Counted from the stretch's first letter, positions 42,867 through 50,967 are shown. The stretch is 63,364 nucleotides of DNA from Candidatus Galligastranaerophilus intestinavium (GCA_018716625.1 DVJQ01000002.1:1-63364); one strand, 5' to 3'. The notes: a model not told the origin generated them from the sequence alone. Numbers and translations: made by a program.

Positions 42867-43676
42867 ATGACAGGTTCTGTAATAGTAATTACCTCGGGCA
42901 AAGGCGGAGTAGGAAAAACTACCACATCTGCCAACATTGGCACCGCACTTGCTAAAGACGGCAATAAAGTTGTTTTAATAGACACAGACATTGGTCTTAG
43001 AAACCTTGATTTGCTCTTAGGACTTGAAAATCGTATTGTGTATACCATTGTTGACGTTGTTGAAGAGCGCTGCAAATTAAAACAAGCACTTGTAAAAGAC
43101 AAAAAAAATCCGAATTTGTGCCTTTTGGCTGCTGCTCAAACACGCGACAAGTCTGCAGTTACTGCAGAACAGCTAAAAGAAATTTGTGACACTCTAAAAG
43201 AAGATTTTGACTACATTTTGGTTGATTGCCCCGCAGGTATTGAACAAGGTTTTCAAAACGCGGTTGCAGGTGCAAACGAAGCTATTGTAGTAACAACGCC
43301 CGAGATGAGTGCAATTCGTGACGCAGACAGGATTATAGGGCTTTTAGAAGCAAAAGAAGAAGTTCAAAGATACAGGCTTTTGGTAAACCGCGTACGTCCA
43401 AACCTCATTAAAACAAATGATATGATGAGTGTGGATGATGTAGTTGAAATTCTCTCTTGTGACCTTATAGGAATAATTCCCGAGGACACAGGCGTCATAA
43501 CTTCAACAAACAAAGGTGAGCCCATTGTTAATGATGAAAACTCGCTCGCAGGTCAAGCATATATGAACGTTGCAAGAAGAATTGAGGGCGAAGAAGTCCC
43601 ATTTCTTGATATAGACCAACCCAGAACTTTTATTGAAAAAGTTAAAAAATTCTTTTCAAAGAAAGTGAAGGCGTAA
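42867..43676 (+). CDS. minD: Septum site-determining ATPase MinD
   Basis: A membrane-cycling ParA-type ATPase. The deviant Walker A motif SGKGGVGKTTT carries Lys12 and Lys17. DTDIGLRNLDLLLGLENR and DYILVDCPAGIEQGFQNA are typical. The C-terminal amphipathic helix (FIEKVKKFFSKKVKA) is the membrane-targeting sequence. An AAAGGAG site precedes it. It recruits MinC and is displaced by MinE to place the division site. MinE follows after 1 nt. Confidence 0.98.
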   Translation: MTGSVIVITSGKGGVGKTTTSANIGTALAKDGNKVVLIDTDIGLRNLDLLLGLENRIVYTIVDVVEERCKLKQALVKDKKNPNLCLLAAAQTRDKSAVTAEQLKEICDTLKEDFDYILVDCPAGIEQGFQNAVAGANEAIVVTTPEMSAIRDADRIIGLLEAKEEVQRYRLLVNRVRPNLIKTNDMMSVDDVVEILSCDLIGIIPEDTGVITSTNKGEPIVNDENSLAGQAYMNVARRIEGEEVPFLDIDQPRTFIEKVKKFFSKKVKA

Positions 43677-43677
43677 T

Positions 43678-44223
43678 ATGAGAGATATATTTTCAGATTT
43701 ATATAATAAAGTTCTGAGCTTTTTTGTAAGTCAAGGTCCCCATGACGAGACAAAAGCGGTTGCAATGAGCAGACTAAAAACTGTCCTTATGCAAGACAGA
43801 GTAGGTTTTTCCGAGCGCGCCATGCAAATGCTTAAAGAAGAACTTGTCGCAACTATTTCAAAATATATGGAAATTGACGAAGAAAAATTTGATCTTGAGA
43901 TTAACGCAACAGAAGATTCTACCGTTTTAGATCTTGCAATTCCCGTAACAAGAGCCAAAACAGACGAAGAAATCGATGAAGCAATAAAAGAACAGGCTAT
44001 AAAAACTCAAGCTAAAGCACAGGAAATAGTGGAAGAATTGGAAGAACTCATTAAAGAGCGTGCGGCAGCTTTGGCAGGTGTCGGCGAAGAAGCACATCAG
44101 GAAGAAGCTGAAGAAAACTCAAAAGAAAGCTCTTGCGAGGATACTCAAGATAACAGCGAAGAAAATACACAAGAAAAAAAAGAAGAAGAAAAAGGCAAAA
44201 AAAGTAAAGTTAAGGAAAATTAA
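43678..44223 (+). CDS. minE: Cell division topological specificity factor MinE, with long acidic tail
   Basis: The first 100 or so residues are a normal MinE: membrane-targeting start (MRDIFSDLYNKVLSFF), the MinD-binding helix AMSRLKTVLMQDRVG, and the topological-specificity domain (VLDLAIPVTR). About 80 additional residues follow, first a helical segment (AQEIVEELEELIKERAA) and then a Glu/Lys/Ser tail. MinE proteins are usually around 90-120 residues, so the 181-residue length is unusual. It drives MinD ATP hydrolysis and pole-to-pole patterning; the tail's role is unknown. Confidence 0.93.
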   Translation: MRDIFSDLYNKVLSFFVSQGPHDETKAVAMSRLKTVLMQDRVGFSERAMQMLKEELVATISKYMEIDEEKFDLEINATEDSTVLDLAIPVTRAKTDEEIDEAIKEQAIKTQAKAQEIVEELEELIKERAAALAGVGEEAHQEEAEENSKESSCEDTQDNSEENTQEKKEEEKGKKSKVKEN

Positions 44224-44295
44224 TGTCAACACTTGTGTTTTTAGTATGTTTTAATTAAAATTTTTACTAAACACAAGTCAAAAAAGGAGAAAACC

Positions 44296-44784
44296 ATGCA
44301 GGTTATATTAAAAAAAGATGTACAAAACCTAGGCGAAGCAGGTGATTTAGTTAATGTAAAGGACGGATATGCAAGAAATTTCTTGCTGCCTAATAATGTT
44401 GCAGAAGTAGCAACAGAAGGTTCACTTGCTGCAAGAGAAAGAAATATTGCAAGAATTAAAGCAAAATCAGAAAAACTTCACCAAGAAGCACTTGAAAAAG
44501 CTGAAAAAATCGAAGCTGTTGAACTTATTTCACTTAGCGCAAAAGCGGGTGAGTCAGGCAAATTATTCGGTACAATCACAACTAAAAAACTTGCTGAAGA
44601 ATTGCTTAATAAAACAGGTATTGAGGTTGACAGAAAATCAATTATACTTGATAACCCGATTAACCACATCGGAAGTTTTGTTATGACAGTTAAATTATCA
44701 TCTAAAGTAAAAGCACAAGTAAATGTTGAAGTTAGCGCTTCTGAAACAATCAAAGAAACTATTGAAGTTGAAGAAGAACAGTAA
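44296..44784 (+). CDS. rplI: 50S ribosomal protein L9
   Basis: The N-terminal domain matches L9 (MQVILKKDVQNLGEAGDLVN, GYARNFLLPNNVA), followed by the long connecting helix and the C-terminal rRNA-binding domain (GKLFGTITTKKLAEELL). The 162-residue length is slightly longer than average, with an acidic tail. An AAAGGAG site lies before the ATG. It sits 72 nt after minE and ends in a strong terminator. Confidence 0.97.
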   Translation: MQVILKKDVQNLGEAGDLVNVKDGYARNFLLPNNVAEVATEGSLAARERNIARIKAKSEKLHQEALEKAEKIEAVELISLSAKAGESGKLFGTITTKKLAEELLNKTGIEVDRKSIILDNPINHIGSFVMTVKLSSKVKAQVNVEVSASETIKETIEVEEEQ

Positions 44785-44811
44785 GCATATCTTAATTATA
44801 GAAAATAGTAC

Positions 44812-44836
44812 AAAACCTCCCTTCAAAGGGAGGTTT
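44812..44836 (+). terminator. Rho-independent terminator after rplI
   Basis: AACCTCCC pairs with GGGAGGTT around TTCAAA, followed by seven T residues. Confidence 0.92.
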
Positions 44837-44881
44837 TTTTGTAAAAAAATGTAAAAAAATAAATAACTCAAGACTTTTATT

Positions 44882-44907
44882 GTTAAATTTTATATTTACA
44901 GGTTTTG
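44882..44907 (+). promoter_or_regulatory. Degenerate copy of the recurring promoter-like element
   Basis: GTTAAA, a 14-nt AT-rich spacer ending TTTACAG, and GTTTTG resemble the element at 48753-48779. A TATAAAAT sequence 8 nt later could be a conventional -10 instead. Confidence 0.3.
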
Positions 44908-44944
44908 TCCCATGTATAAAATAAAAACAAGGAAGGAATTAAGA

Positions 44945-45901
44945 ATGCGCATATCACCGGTTAGCCAGCTTAGCACTGAGAGTGCAAATTTTGGCAAAAG
45001 AAGGTACACAAAAGAAAAAAATAAAAACTCACACATTAAAACAGCCGCCATACTAGGCACTATAGCCGCACTTGGCACGCTTGGCGCCGCAATGGTGCTG
45101 CGCGCAAAAAAACCAAACAGCACAGGCGGCATAAAAGCTCTAAAAGAAATTTACAGCGGCGTTGAGGGTGCAAACGATGAAATATCAAATATTGTAAAAT
45201 ATGCAACTTATCAAACTTCCGCAATTCAGGACGAAATTAAAAAAGTCATGACCGATTCGCAAGATATGTGTAATGAACTGAAAAACCTTCTGAAAGAAGG
45301 AGAAACGGTTTCTTCCGACGGTACGATTTTAAGAGAAATCATAATAAAAAACTGTCTTCTCTCAAAAATGCGCGAATTTTCGGCTGACGGAAAGCTTGTA
45401 AGAGAAACAGAATTTCTAAAAGGTTCTCCGAGCCACGTAACGCAAACTATTACAAATCAAGACTCAAGCATAACAGAGAAAGTATTTTCATTTCTTGACG
45501 GAAAACTAAGCCACTACAGCGAAAATTTACAGTTTCCGGGGGTAAAAAACTCCAGATGCATAAGAAGCATAGATTTTAACAGCAGTATGTTTCAAGGCAA
45601 CGAACTGCCAAACACATACTCCCTAATGCCCGAGTTAATTGACCCGATGAGGGAAAAATGCCTCAGACGTCTGGTATTTAAAAACGGCTTGCCGAGCGTA
45701 TATATGGAAAATATCGAAGACATTGACGCATTTGTAACTTCCTTTGGCAAGAAAATATTTTTCGACAGCAAAGGCGATGTGTCAGACATAGTTTTAGGAT
45801 TAAATACCGAATATGAAATTGCAAACAGAGCTTACAAGGTAATTGATAACAAATGGCAGGATGTAACCTCGCAGGCTGCAGACATATATTTTAATAAATA
45901 A
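44945..45901 (+). CDS. Repeat-family paralogue 1 (membrane-anchored)
   Basis: The first of five tandem related genes. This 318-residue protein starts MRISPVSQLSTESANFGKRR (local signature), has one membrane helix (about 33-52, AAILGTIAALGTLGAAMVL), a helical stalk (about 70-115) and then degenerate copies of a repeat with FLDGKLSHYSENL and FKNGLPSVYMENI. The C-terminus ends with the family motif NKWQDVT. An AAGGAAGGA site supports the ATG at 44945 over an upstream in-frame ATG. Function unknown; the helix suggests anchoring with repeats outside the cytoplasm. Confidence 0.75.
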   Translation: MRISPVSQLSTESANFGKRRYTKEKNKNSHIKTAAILGTIAALGTLGAAMVLRAKKPNSTGGIKALKEIYSGVEGANDEISNIVKYATYQTSAIQDEIKKVMTDSQDMCNELKNLLKEGETVSSDGTILREIIIKNCLLSKMREFSADGKLVRETEFLKGSPSHVTQTITNQDSSITEKVFSFLDGKLSHYSENLQFPGVKNSRCIRSIDFNSSMFQGNELPNTYSLMPELIDPMREKCLRRLVFKNGLPSVYMENIEDIDAFVTSFGKKIFFDSKGDVSDIVLGLNTEYEIANRAYKVIDNKWQDVTSQAADIYFNK

Positions 45902-45906
45902 ATTTT

Positions 45907-45938
45907 AAAATTGCGTATAAAAACGCAATTTTATTTTT
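45907..45938 (+). terminator. Rho-independent terminator after paralogue 1
   Basis: AAAATTGCGT pairs with ACGCAATTTT around ATAAAA, followed by an A-interrupted T-run. The right arm overlaps the CGCAAT half of the next gene's promoter-like element. Confidence 0.75.
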
Positions 45939-45950
45939 TTACAAGTTTTA
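45924..45950 (+). promoter_or_regulatory. Recurring element CGCAAT-N15-GTTTTA
   Basis: CGCAAT (45924-45929) and GTTTTA (45945-45950) are 15 nt apart with a T-rich spacer ending TTTACAA. The ATG of paralogue 2 follows 31 nt later. Confidence 0.45.
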
Positions 45951-45981
45951 TCTGTTCATAAAGTATATGAAAGGAAAAAAT

Positions 45982-47433
45982 ATGCCAATTACACCGATTA
46001 ATCCGTTTAGCCTTATAAAAAAAGCAATAGCGAGCAAACAGTCGCATCATGATAGCACCAAGGCAACAACAAACCCGTATAGCGCACAAAACACCTCAGG
46101 TGGACTTGGTATTGCAGACGCAAGTGCAGTATATGCGGTCAACAAAAACCGCATGCCTCAAGATGTTAAGGAAATCCTCTTAAACTTTAGAAGAACTTGC
46201 AATGATTCTTCAATTTATGCAAAGAAAATTAAAAGACAATCAGACCAAATACAACAGCTGGCATCTGAGATAACAAAAAAAGCTGAAAAGAGCATGATGC
46301 CCGAAGCAGAAGACATACAGGAAGAATCAGGCATTATATTTATTAGAGAACAAAGAAAATATAACGAATTATTGGAAAAATTTGAAACAGGTGACTTTGT
46401 TTTACCAAATGGTAAGGTTATCAGAAAAATTACAAGAAACTCTGATGGAAGCGCACTAATGGAAGAATTTTCAAAAGACGGCAAAAAGCTTTTAACTTGT
46501 ACCAAATTCCAAGACGGTAAACCGATTTTATATGCCGAAGGGTACAGGGAGCACTCAGATGGTGCACAAAGCGTTGCAAAAAGAGTAGTCTTTAAAGAAG
46601 GCAAACCAAGCACTTATGAAGAAGGTTTTGAAGAAACAAAGGACGGTAAAAACAAGGTTGCAAGAACTTTTGAATTTGACGATGGAAGTTTAAGCCTTTA
46701 TAGCGAAAACCTTAGTGCAGATTCTGCAAACAATAGCGGTACTATAGCTCTCACTATTGGTTACAAGGATAATGCAGTTCTCTGGTATCAAGAGGGTTAT
46801 AGGTTAGCAAGCGACGGTACCGAAGAAACTGACTTAGAGGTAAGATTTAGAAAAGATAAAACACCTTTTCTCTATCAACAAGGCTACAAAAAGTATTCTG
46901 ATGACAGCGATGAAACTGCAATAGAGATTGGTATTGCAAAAAATGGCAAACCTATATTCTATCAAGAAAATTACAGCCAAAAACAAGGGTATGAACAAAC
47001 AGAAAAATATTTTACTTATGATAAAGAAGGCAGATTAAGTTCTTCTATAGAAGGTCACACAAGGGAAGAAAACTCTACGGAAAAAATGGCTAAATATTTA
47101 TCATTTGATCCAAACAGTGAGCCCGCATGTTATCAGGAGGGTTTTAGAAGCTCTGCAGGCTATACATACAGCATTGCAAAAGAACTTGTTTTTACAGAGG
47201 GTAAACCTGACAATTATGTAAAAGATTGCGAAGAATATTCAACGGGTATGCCAAGAATTGGCGAGTATGTAGAATGCGACAAAGAAGGAAAACCAATTCG
47301 ACTAATGTCTAATTTAAACCCTGATTTTGAAACAATAGACTTCGCTTACGAAAAAACAAACGATGGCTGGAGTACAATGTCAGATGAAAATGTTCAAGAA
47401 TATTTTGAACAAGACGGCAGCGGAGAATATTAA
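45982..47433 (+). CDS. Repeat-family paralogue 2 (about nine repeats)
   Basis: A 483-residue protein beginning MPITPINPFSLIKK (signature). A helical region (about 50-120) is followed by about nine imperfect repeats of 30-33 residues from about residue 170 on. Examples are FQDGKPILYAEGYREHSDG, FKEGKPSTYEEGFEETKDG and FTEGKPDNYVKDCEEYSTG. The unit pattern is F-x-[DE]-G-K-P-x-x-Y-x-E-G, resembling MORN-type repeats. There is no signal peptide or membrane helix. The ATG at 45982 follows an AAAGGA site and lies 15 nt inside a longer open frame. Function is unknown. Confidence 0.75.
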   Translation: MPITPINPFSLIKKAIASKQSHHDSTKATTNPYSAQNTSGGLGIADASAVYAVNKNRMPQDVKEILLNFRRTCNDSSIYAKKIKRQSDQIQQLASEITKKAEKSMMPEAEDIQEESGIIFIREQRKYNELLEKFETGDFVLPNGKVIRKITRNSDGSALMEEFSKDGKKLLTCTKFQDGKPILYAEGYREHSDGAQSVAKRVVFKEGKPSTYEEGFEETKDGKNKVARTFEFDDGSLSLYSENLSADSANNSGTIALTIGYKDNAVLWYQEGYRLASDGTEETDLEVRFRKDKTPFLYQQGYKKYSDDSDETAIEIGIAKNGKPIFYQENYSQKQGYEQTEKYFTYDKEGRLSSSIEGHTREENSTEKMAKYLSFDPNSEPACYQEGFRSSAGYTYSIAKELVFTEGKPDNYVKDCEEYSTGMPRIGEYVECDKEGKPIRLMSNLNPDFETIDFAYEKTNDGWSTMSDENVQEYFEQDGSGEY

Positions 47434-47519
47434 AAAGATAATTCATTAAAATTGCCTTGAATGCAAAGTTAAAAGTCAATACTAAAAGCAAAAGACTTAT
47501 CTTAATAATATTTTTTCAA

Positions 47520-47564
47520 CAATAAAACGCATAAATAAATAAAATTTATTTATGCGTTTTATTG
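47520..47564. terminator. 19-bp perfect inverted repeat, probable bidirectional terminator
   Basis: Arms 47520-47538 and 47546-47564 are perfectly complementary with a 7-nt loop. The stem is AT-rich except for a central CGC. It lies 87 nt after paralogue 2 and before paralogue 3. Confidence 0.65.
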
Positions 47565-47602
47565 CCTGGAAAATAAACAAATGGTTTGAAAGGGAAAATA
47601 TA

Positions 47603-48694
47603 ATGCAAGTAAACTCACTAAATTTATTTAACTATTACAATAACAGTTTTAAAGGTGCACAACCAAAAATCCAACAAGGACAAATGACAGAGGGAGCAAG
47701 CTCACCTGTTCAAAGTACAACAACAGGCACTATAGGAGCGCTTGACGCTGCAGGTACAACAGCTTTAGCTTCTATTAGAGCACAAGAAGAAAAAAGAGAT
47801 TACGACACTATCAGGTCAACACTAAAATACGCCAATGAAGATATTAAGCAAGTATCAAGTCTGACAAGTAGTATAAATAAACTTGTTCAAGCAGAAGCAG
47901 ATAAAACCGTAAATAAATTTCAAGAAAAAGAAGATGACTTGTTAAGACTCTACTGCAGAGCTTGGAATGCATTTGAAGGAACAGGCTCAATAGGCACAGT
48001 AGTATTCAGAAATGAGTATTCATCCGCTCCTCAAACTATAGAAGAACACTCTCAAGATGGCAAAGTCATAAGAAGATACAATTTTGACAAACAAGATGGA
48101 CATGAGTTTTTACATATAGAAGATGGTATTGAACAAACTTATGGTGTTGAAAAAGTAGCACAAGATATTTACTACAGAGATGGCTTAATTTTAAAATATC
48201 AACAAGGCGTTCAAAAGTTTAAAAATGGCGATAAAAGCGCAGATAGAGTTATAAGACTTAACAATGGCTTAATATCTTGGTACGGGAATAATTTACAAAT
48301 TAAAAAAGACGGCACACAAACAATGTCCCAATATTGCGAATTAGAAAACGGAATGTTATCAAAATATATGGAAAACTGGACAACATCAAAAGACGGTACA
48401 ACAGAGTTTTCTCTAAGATGCGATTTTGAGGACGGCACCGCTCTAAGGTATATGGAAAATTACAAAAGCTACAAAAACGGTACTCAAAAAATAAATAAAG
48501 ATATTAATTTTGCAGACGGCACAATTTTAAGATATCAAAAAGATTATGAAAACCACAGGGGCGGTTCAAAAACAGCTCAAGATGTTGCGTATACAAACGC
48601 TAAACCTGTAAGAATAGAATTTACAGACCCAATAACGGGTAATACAAAATATTTTAAGCACATAGAAAACAACTGGCAAGAAATTACTCAATAA
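47603..48694 (+). CDS. Repeat-family paralogue 3
   Basis: A 363-residue protein with signature start MQVNSLNLFNYYNNSFKG, a low-complexity Thr/Gly/Ala linker, a helical stalk and about six repeats from roughly residue 140, such as YRDGLILKYQQGVQKFKNG, LENGMLSKYMENWTTSKDG and FADGTILRYQKDYENHRGG. It ends with the shared C-terminal motif NNWQEIT. There is no membrane helix. The start at 47603 follows AAAGGGA; the upstream in-frame ATG at 47552 lies inside the terminator stem and is rejected. Confidence 0.75.
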   Translation: MQVNSLNLFNYYNNSFKGAQPKIQQGQMTEGASSPVQSTTTGTIGALDAAGTTALASIRAQEEKRDYDTIRSTLKYANEDIKQVSSLTSSINKLVQAEADKTVNKFQEKEDDLLRLYCRAWNAFEGTGSIGTVVFRNEYSSAPQTIEEHSQDGKVIRRYNFDKQDGHEFLHIEDGIEQTYGVEKVAQDIYYRDGLILKYQQGVQKFKNGDKSADRVIRLNNGLISWYGNNLQIKKDGTQTMSQYCELENGMLSKYMENWTTSKDGTTEFSLRCDFEDGTALRYMENYKSYKNGTQKINKDINFADGTILRYQKDYENHRGGSKTAQDVAYTNAKPVRIEFTDPITGNTKYFKHIENNWQEITQ

Positions 48695-48699
48695 TCAAT

Positions 48700-48730
48700 A
48701 AAGCCCCTCAAAATTAATGAGGGGCTTTTA
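48700..48730 (+). terminator. Rho-independent terminator after paralogue 3
   Basis: AAAGCCCCTC pairs with GAGGGGCTTT around AAAATTAAT, followed by TATTT. Confidence 0.88.
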
Positions 48731-48752
48731 TTTCAATACATTGGATTATTTT

Positions 48753-48779
48753 GGCAACTTTTTTTATTTACAAGTTTTT
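48753..48779 (+). promoter_or_regulatory. Recurring element GGCAAC-N15-GTTTTT
   Basis: GGCAAC (48753-48758) and GTTTTT (48774-48779) are 15 nt apart. Eighteen consecutive bases match the element at 29175. The ATG of paralogue 4 lies 27 nt downstream. Confidence 0.5.
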
Positions 48780-48806
48780 TGAAATGCACAAGCAAGAAAG
48801 GTTAAT

Positions 48807-49661
48807 ATGCAAATTCAAAAGACAGGTCATTTTAGCAGTCGAACAATTTATTTTAGTAACATTAAAAAACAAGCTGAAGCAAATACCAGAACTACGGCTT
48901 GCAACTCGGATATTTTAGAAGCACTGAGCATACAAAGTGCAAACAATGCTCCAATTATAAATCAAAACCAAATACAAGAAGAGATAGATATAATAACTAA
49001 AAACATACAGGAAAAATTTGACGAAATAACACAAGAAATGCAAGATATTTACAGTGAAGTAACACATCTGTACAAAAAAGGCGACAAAACAGCACCCGAT
49101 GGCAGTTTTTTAAGGATAATAACAGGTGATAATAAGCAAAAAACTATGGAAGAATATACCCAAGATGGGAGGCTTACAAGAAAAACAACTTTTACCAAAA
49201 TAAATGGCGGCTTATTGTGCAGCGTTGAAGAAGGGTGTGAAATACTTCCCAACGGCTCAAAAAAAATTGCAAAAAAGGCATTATTTTGGCATAATCAACC
49301 CATAAGCTTTATCCAAGATCATCAAATAATGCCTGATGGCTCCGAAAAATTCAAAAAAAGAACTGATTTCAGATTTACTAAACCTGTTTATTTTGTCGAA
49401 GACTACAAAAAACTTAAAGATGGAACTCTGGAGCGTGCTGAGGAGGTAGAATACAGTTTTGGTAAAATATCATATTACTTAAAAGGGTTTAAAGGTCAAA
49501 AAGATGGGTCTTTTGAACAGGAAAAAGAAATTCATTTCAAAGACGGTCAAGCAATATTATACCAAAACGGGCTCAGCAGAAATGAAAACGGGGTACTAAG
49601 CGCACAAAAAACATTTAAAAAAACAAAAAATGGTTGGCAAGAAATTAGAAACAAATTTTAA
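48807..49661 (+). CDS. Repeat-family paralogue 4
   Basis: A 284-residue protein with signature start (MQIQKTGHFSSRTIYFSNIK), a predicted helical stalk (about 50-90, EIDIITKNIQEKFDEITQEM) and about five repeats, including YTQDGRLTRKTTF, FRFTKPVYFVEDYKKLKDG and FKDGQAILYQNGLSRNENG. It ends NGWQEIRNKF. There is no membrane helix. An AAGAAAGG site supports the ATG. Transcription is probably separate from paralogue 3, given the terminator and promoter-like element between them. Confidence 0.75.
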   Translation: MQIQKTGHFSSRTIYFSNIKKQAEANTRTTACNSDILEALSIQSANNAPIINQNQIQEEIDIITKNIQEKFDEITQEMQDIYSEVTHLYKKGDKTAPDGSFLRIITGDNKQKTMEEYTQDGRLTRKTTFTKINGGLLCSVEEGCEILPNGSKKIAKKALFWHNQPISFIQDHQIMPDGSEKFKKRTDFRFTKPVYFVEDYKKLKDGTLERAEEVEYSFGKISYYLKGFKGQKDGSFEQEKEIHFKDGQAILYQNGLSRNENGVLSAQKTFKKTKNGWQEIRNKF

Positions 49662-49683
49662 AGTTTTTATACCTAAAATAATT

Positions 49684-49710
49684 TCGACATTTTTTTATTT
49701 ACGTGTTTTA
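49684..49710 (+). promoter_or_regulatory. Recurring element TCGACA-N15-GTTTTA
   Basis: TCGACA (degenerate first half) and GTTTTA (49705-49710) flank a T-rich 15-nt spacer ending ATTTACGT. The ATG of paralogue 5 is 32 nt downstream. Confidence 0.4.
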
Positions 49711-49742
49711 ATATATGCAAATAACCACAAAAGGAAGGTAAA

Positions 49743-50558
49743 ATGTCTGTTCAGCAGGTCAATCCTTTTTCAATTTTCAAAACAAGCTATAACACAGTAA
49801 AAAGCCAAAAAACACAAGCAAGTCAAGTTAAAACAGCTAAAACAGAATCAAATATTAACAACAAAAAATTATTAAAAACTACGACAAGACTTACTTTTAC
49901 ACTATTAGCATTGGCCTTAGGGTATTATATACTTAAACCCGCAGGGGGAAACAAAGAAGTAAATAACATTGTAAATTCGGCAAAAAAACATATAAAAAAA
50001 ATAACCCAAGAATCTCAGGGCACATTTAACGAAATAGTTAAAACATTTAATGAAGAAAGCTCGACAATACCTTCTTATGCACTTTTTAAAGTAACACTTG
50101 CACAAGACGGAAACATGCAAAGAAAACTTATTCGTATAAAAGACCAAAATATAATGGAAGAATATTCCCAAAACGGAAAACTTTTAAAAAGAACCATATT
50201 TAAAAAAAATAAAGTACTAATTCAAAAAGACTATAGTGCACTTGAAAACGGCGAACAAAAATGGGATGAGGTTTTAACATTTATAGACGGCAAATTAAGC
50301 GTTTTTGAAAAAGGATATAAAAAACTTGCAAATGGTACTGAGCAATGGGACAAAATTACATTTTTTGAAGACGGCAAACCATCTTTATATGCTCTTGGAG
50401 CAGAAATTTTTCAAGATTCTTACAAATATGCAACAACTATTAACTTTAAAAATGGAAAACCCGCATTTTGTATGCAAGATATTATAAAGCTGCAAAATGG
50501 CGAAACAAAATATGCGGAAAAATTCGTACCGCTCGGTAAAGGTTGGTTTAAAGCTTAA
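49743..50558 (+). CDS. Repeat-family paralogue 5 (membrane-anchored)
   Basis: The last and shortest paralogue, 271 residues. It begins MSVQQVNPFSIFKTSYN, has one membrane helix at about 47-64 (LTFTLLALALGYYIL), a helical stalk and about three or four repeats such as FIDGKLSVFEKGYKKLANG and FEDGKPSLYALGAEIF. The C-terminus (GKGWFKA) is a truncated version of the family end motif. An AAGGAAGG site precedes the ATG. Like paralogue 1 it is probably anchored by its N-terminal helix. Confidence 0.75.
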   Translation: MSVQQVNPFSIFKTSYNTVKSQKTQASQVKTAKTESNINNKKLLKTTTRLTFTLLALALGYYILKPAGGNKEVNNIVNSAKKHIKKITQESQGTFNEIVKTFNEESSTIPSYALFKVTLAQDGNMQRKLIRIKDQNIMEEYSQNGKLLKRTIFKKNKVLIQKDYSALENGEQKWDEVLTFIDGKLSVFEKGYKKLANGTEQWDKITFFEDGKPSLYALGAEIFQDSYKYATTINFKNGKPAFCMQDIIKLQNGETKYAEKFVPLGKGWFKA

Positions 50559-50568
50559 ATACTAAACT

Positions 50569-50750
50569 GAAGCCTAACCGAGCTTACACGAGGTTATGCG
50601 CTTTTGCGCAATTGGTCGCGGTTGCGTCATAATAATCAGTTTGGTAAGTAACTGGACTCGAAGCCTAACCGAGCTTGCACGAGGTTATGCGCTTATGCGC
50701 AATTGGTCGCGGTTGCGTTATAATAATCAGTTTGGGCAGTACTGGACTCG
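50569..50750 (-). repeat. 91-bp tandem duplication of the tRNA-Val 3' flank
   Basis: 50569-50659 and 50660-50750 are nearly identical copies, differing at a few bases and a short indel. Each copy ends with ACTGGACTCGAA, part of the tRNA-Val T-arm on the minus strand. Within each unit are short palindromes (GCGC-TTTT-GCGC). There is no credible gene in the unit. Confidence 0.9.
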
Positions 50751-50805
50751 AACCAGCGACCCCCACAATGTCAATGTGATGCGCTACCAGCTGCGCTAAC
50801 CGCCC
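50733..50805 (-). tRNA. tRNA-Val (anticodon GAC)
   Basis: Read on the minus strand, GGGCGGT pairs with ACTGCCC (one mismatch or wobble tolerated). The anticodon stem TCACA/TGTGG encloses TTGACAT, giving anticodon GAC. The T arm CTGG/CCAG encloses TTCGAGT. The discriminator is A and no CCA is encoded. Confidence 0.93.
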
Positions 50806-50967
50806 AAACAAATTATTTAATTTTCAACTTATGGGCTGGTAGCGCTGCGCTATATATTGAAATCGCAAGCTATACGCTCGCTCAGTGCGCTAGAGCTTAC
50901 CAAGCAATTATATAAACATTTAACAACAAAAGTCGCTAAAAAACAACCGTATAAAAATCTTTACACT
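50806..50967. other. Non-coding stretch with no clear feature
   Basis: Between tRNA-Val and the promoter of the GH13 gene I see no convincing gene. The stretch contains short GC-rich palindromic fragments (GTAGCGCTGCGCTA) that echo tRNA D-arm sequence and may be decayed tRNA-related repeats. An open frame of 64 codons crossing it has no ribosome-binding site. Confidence 0.5.

Noticed and set aside
47552-47602. Upstream ATG at 47552 as the start of repeat paralogue 3
   Set aside because: It lies inside the 19-bp inverted repeat and has no ribosome-binding site, while the ATG at 47603 has AAAGGGA and begins with the conserved signature.
48753-48779. Sigma-54 (-24/-12) interpretation of the recurring GGCAA element
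   Set aside because: The GG at -24 is present, but the required GC about 10 nt downstream is absent in all copies; the halves are 15 nt apart instead.
50569-50750. Possible CRISPR-like repeat pair
   Set aside because: There are only two adjacent copies of a 91-bp unit with no spacers; it is a tandem duplication involving tRNA sequence.
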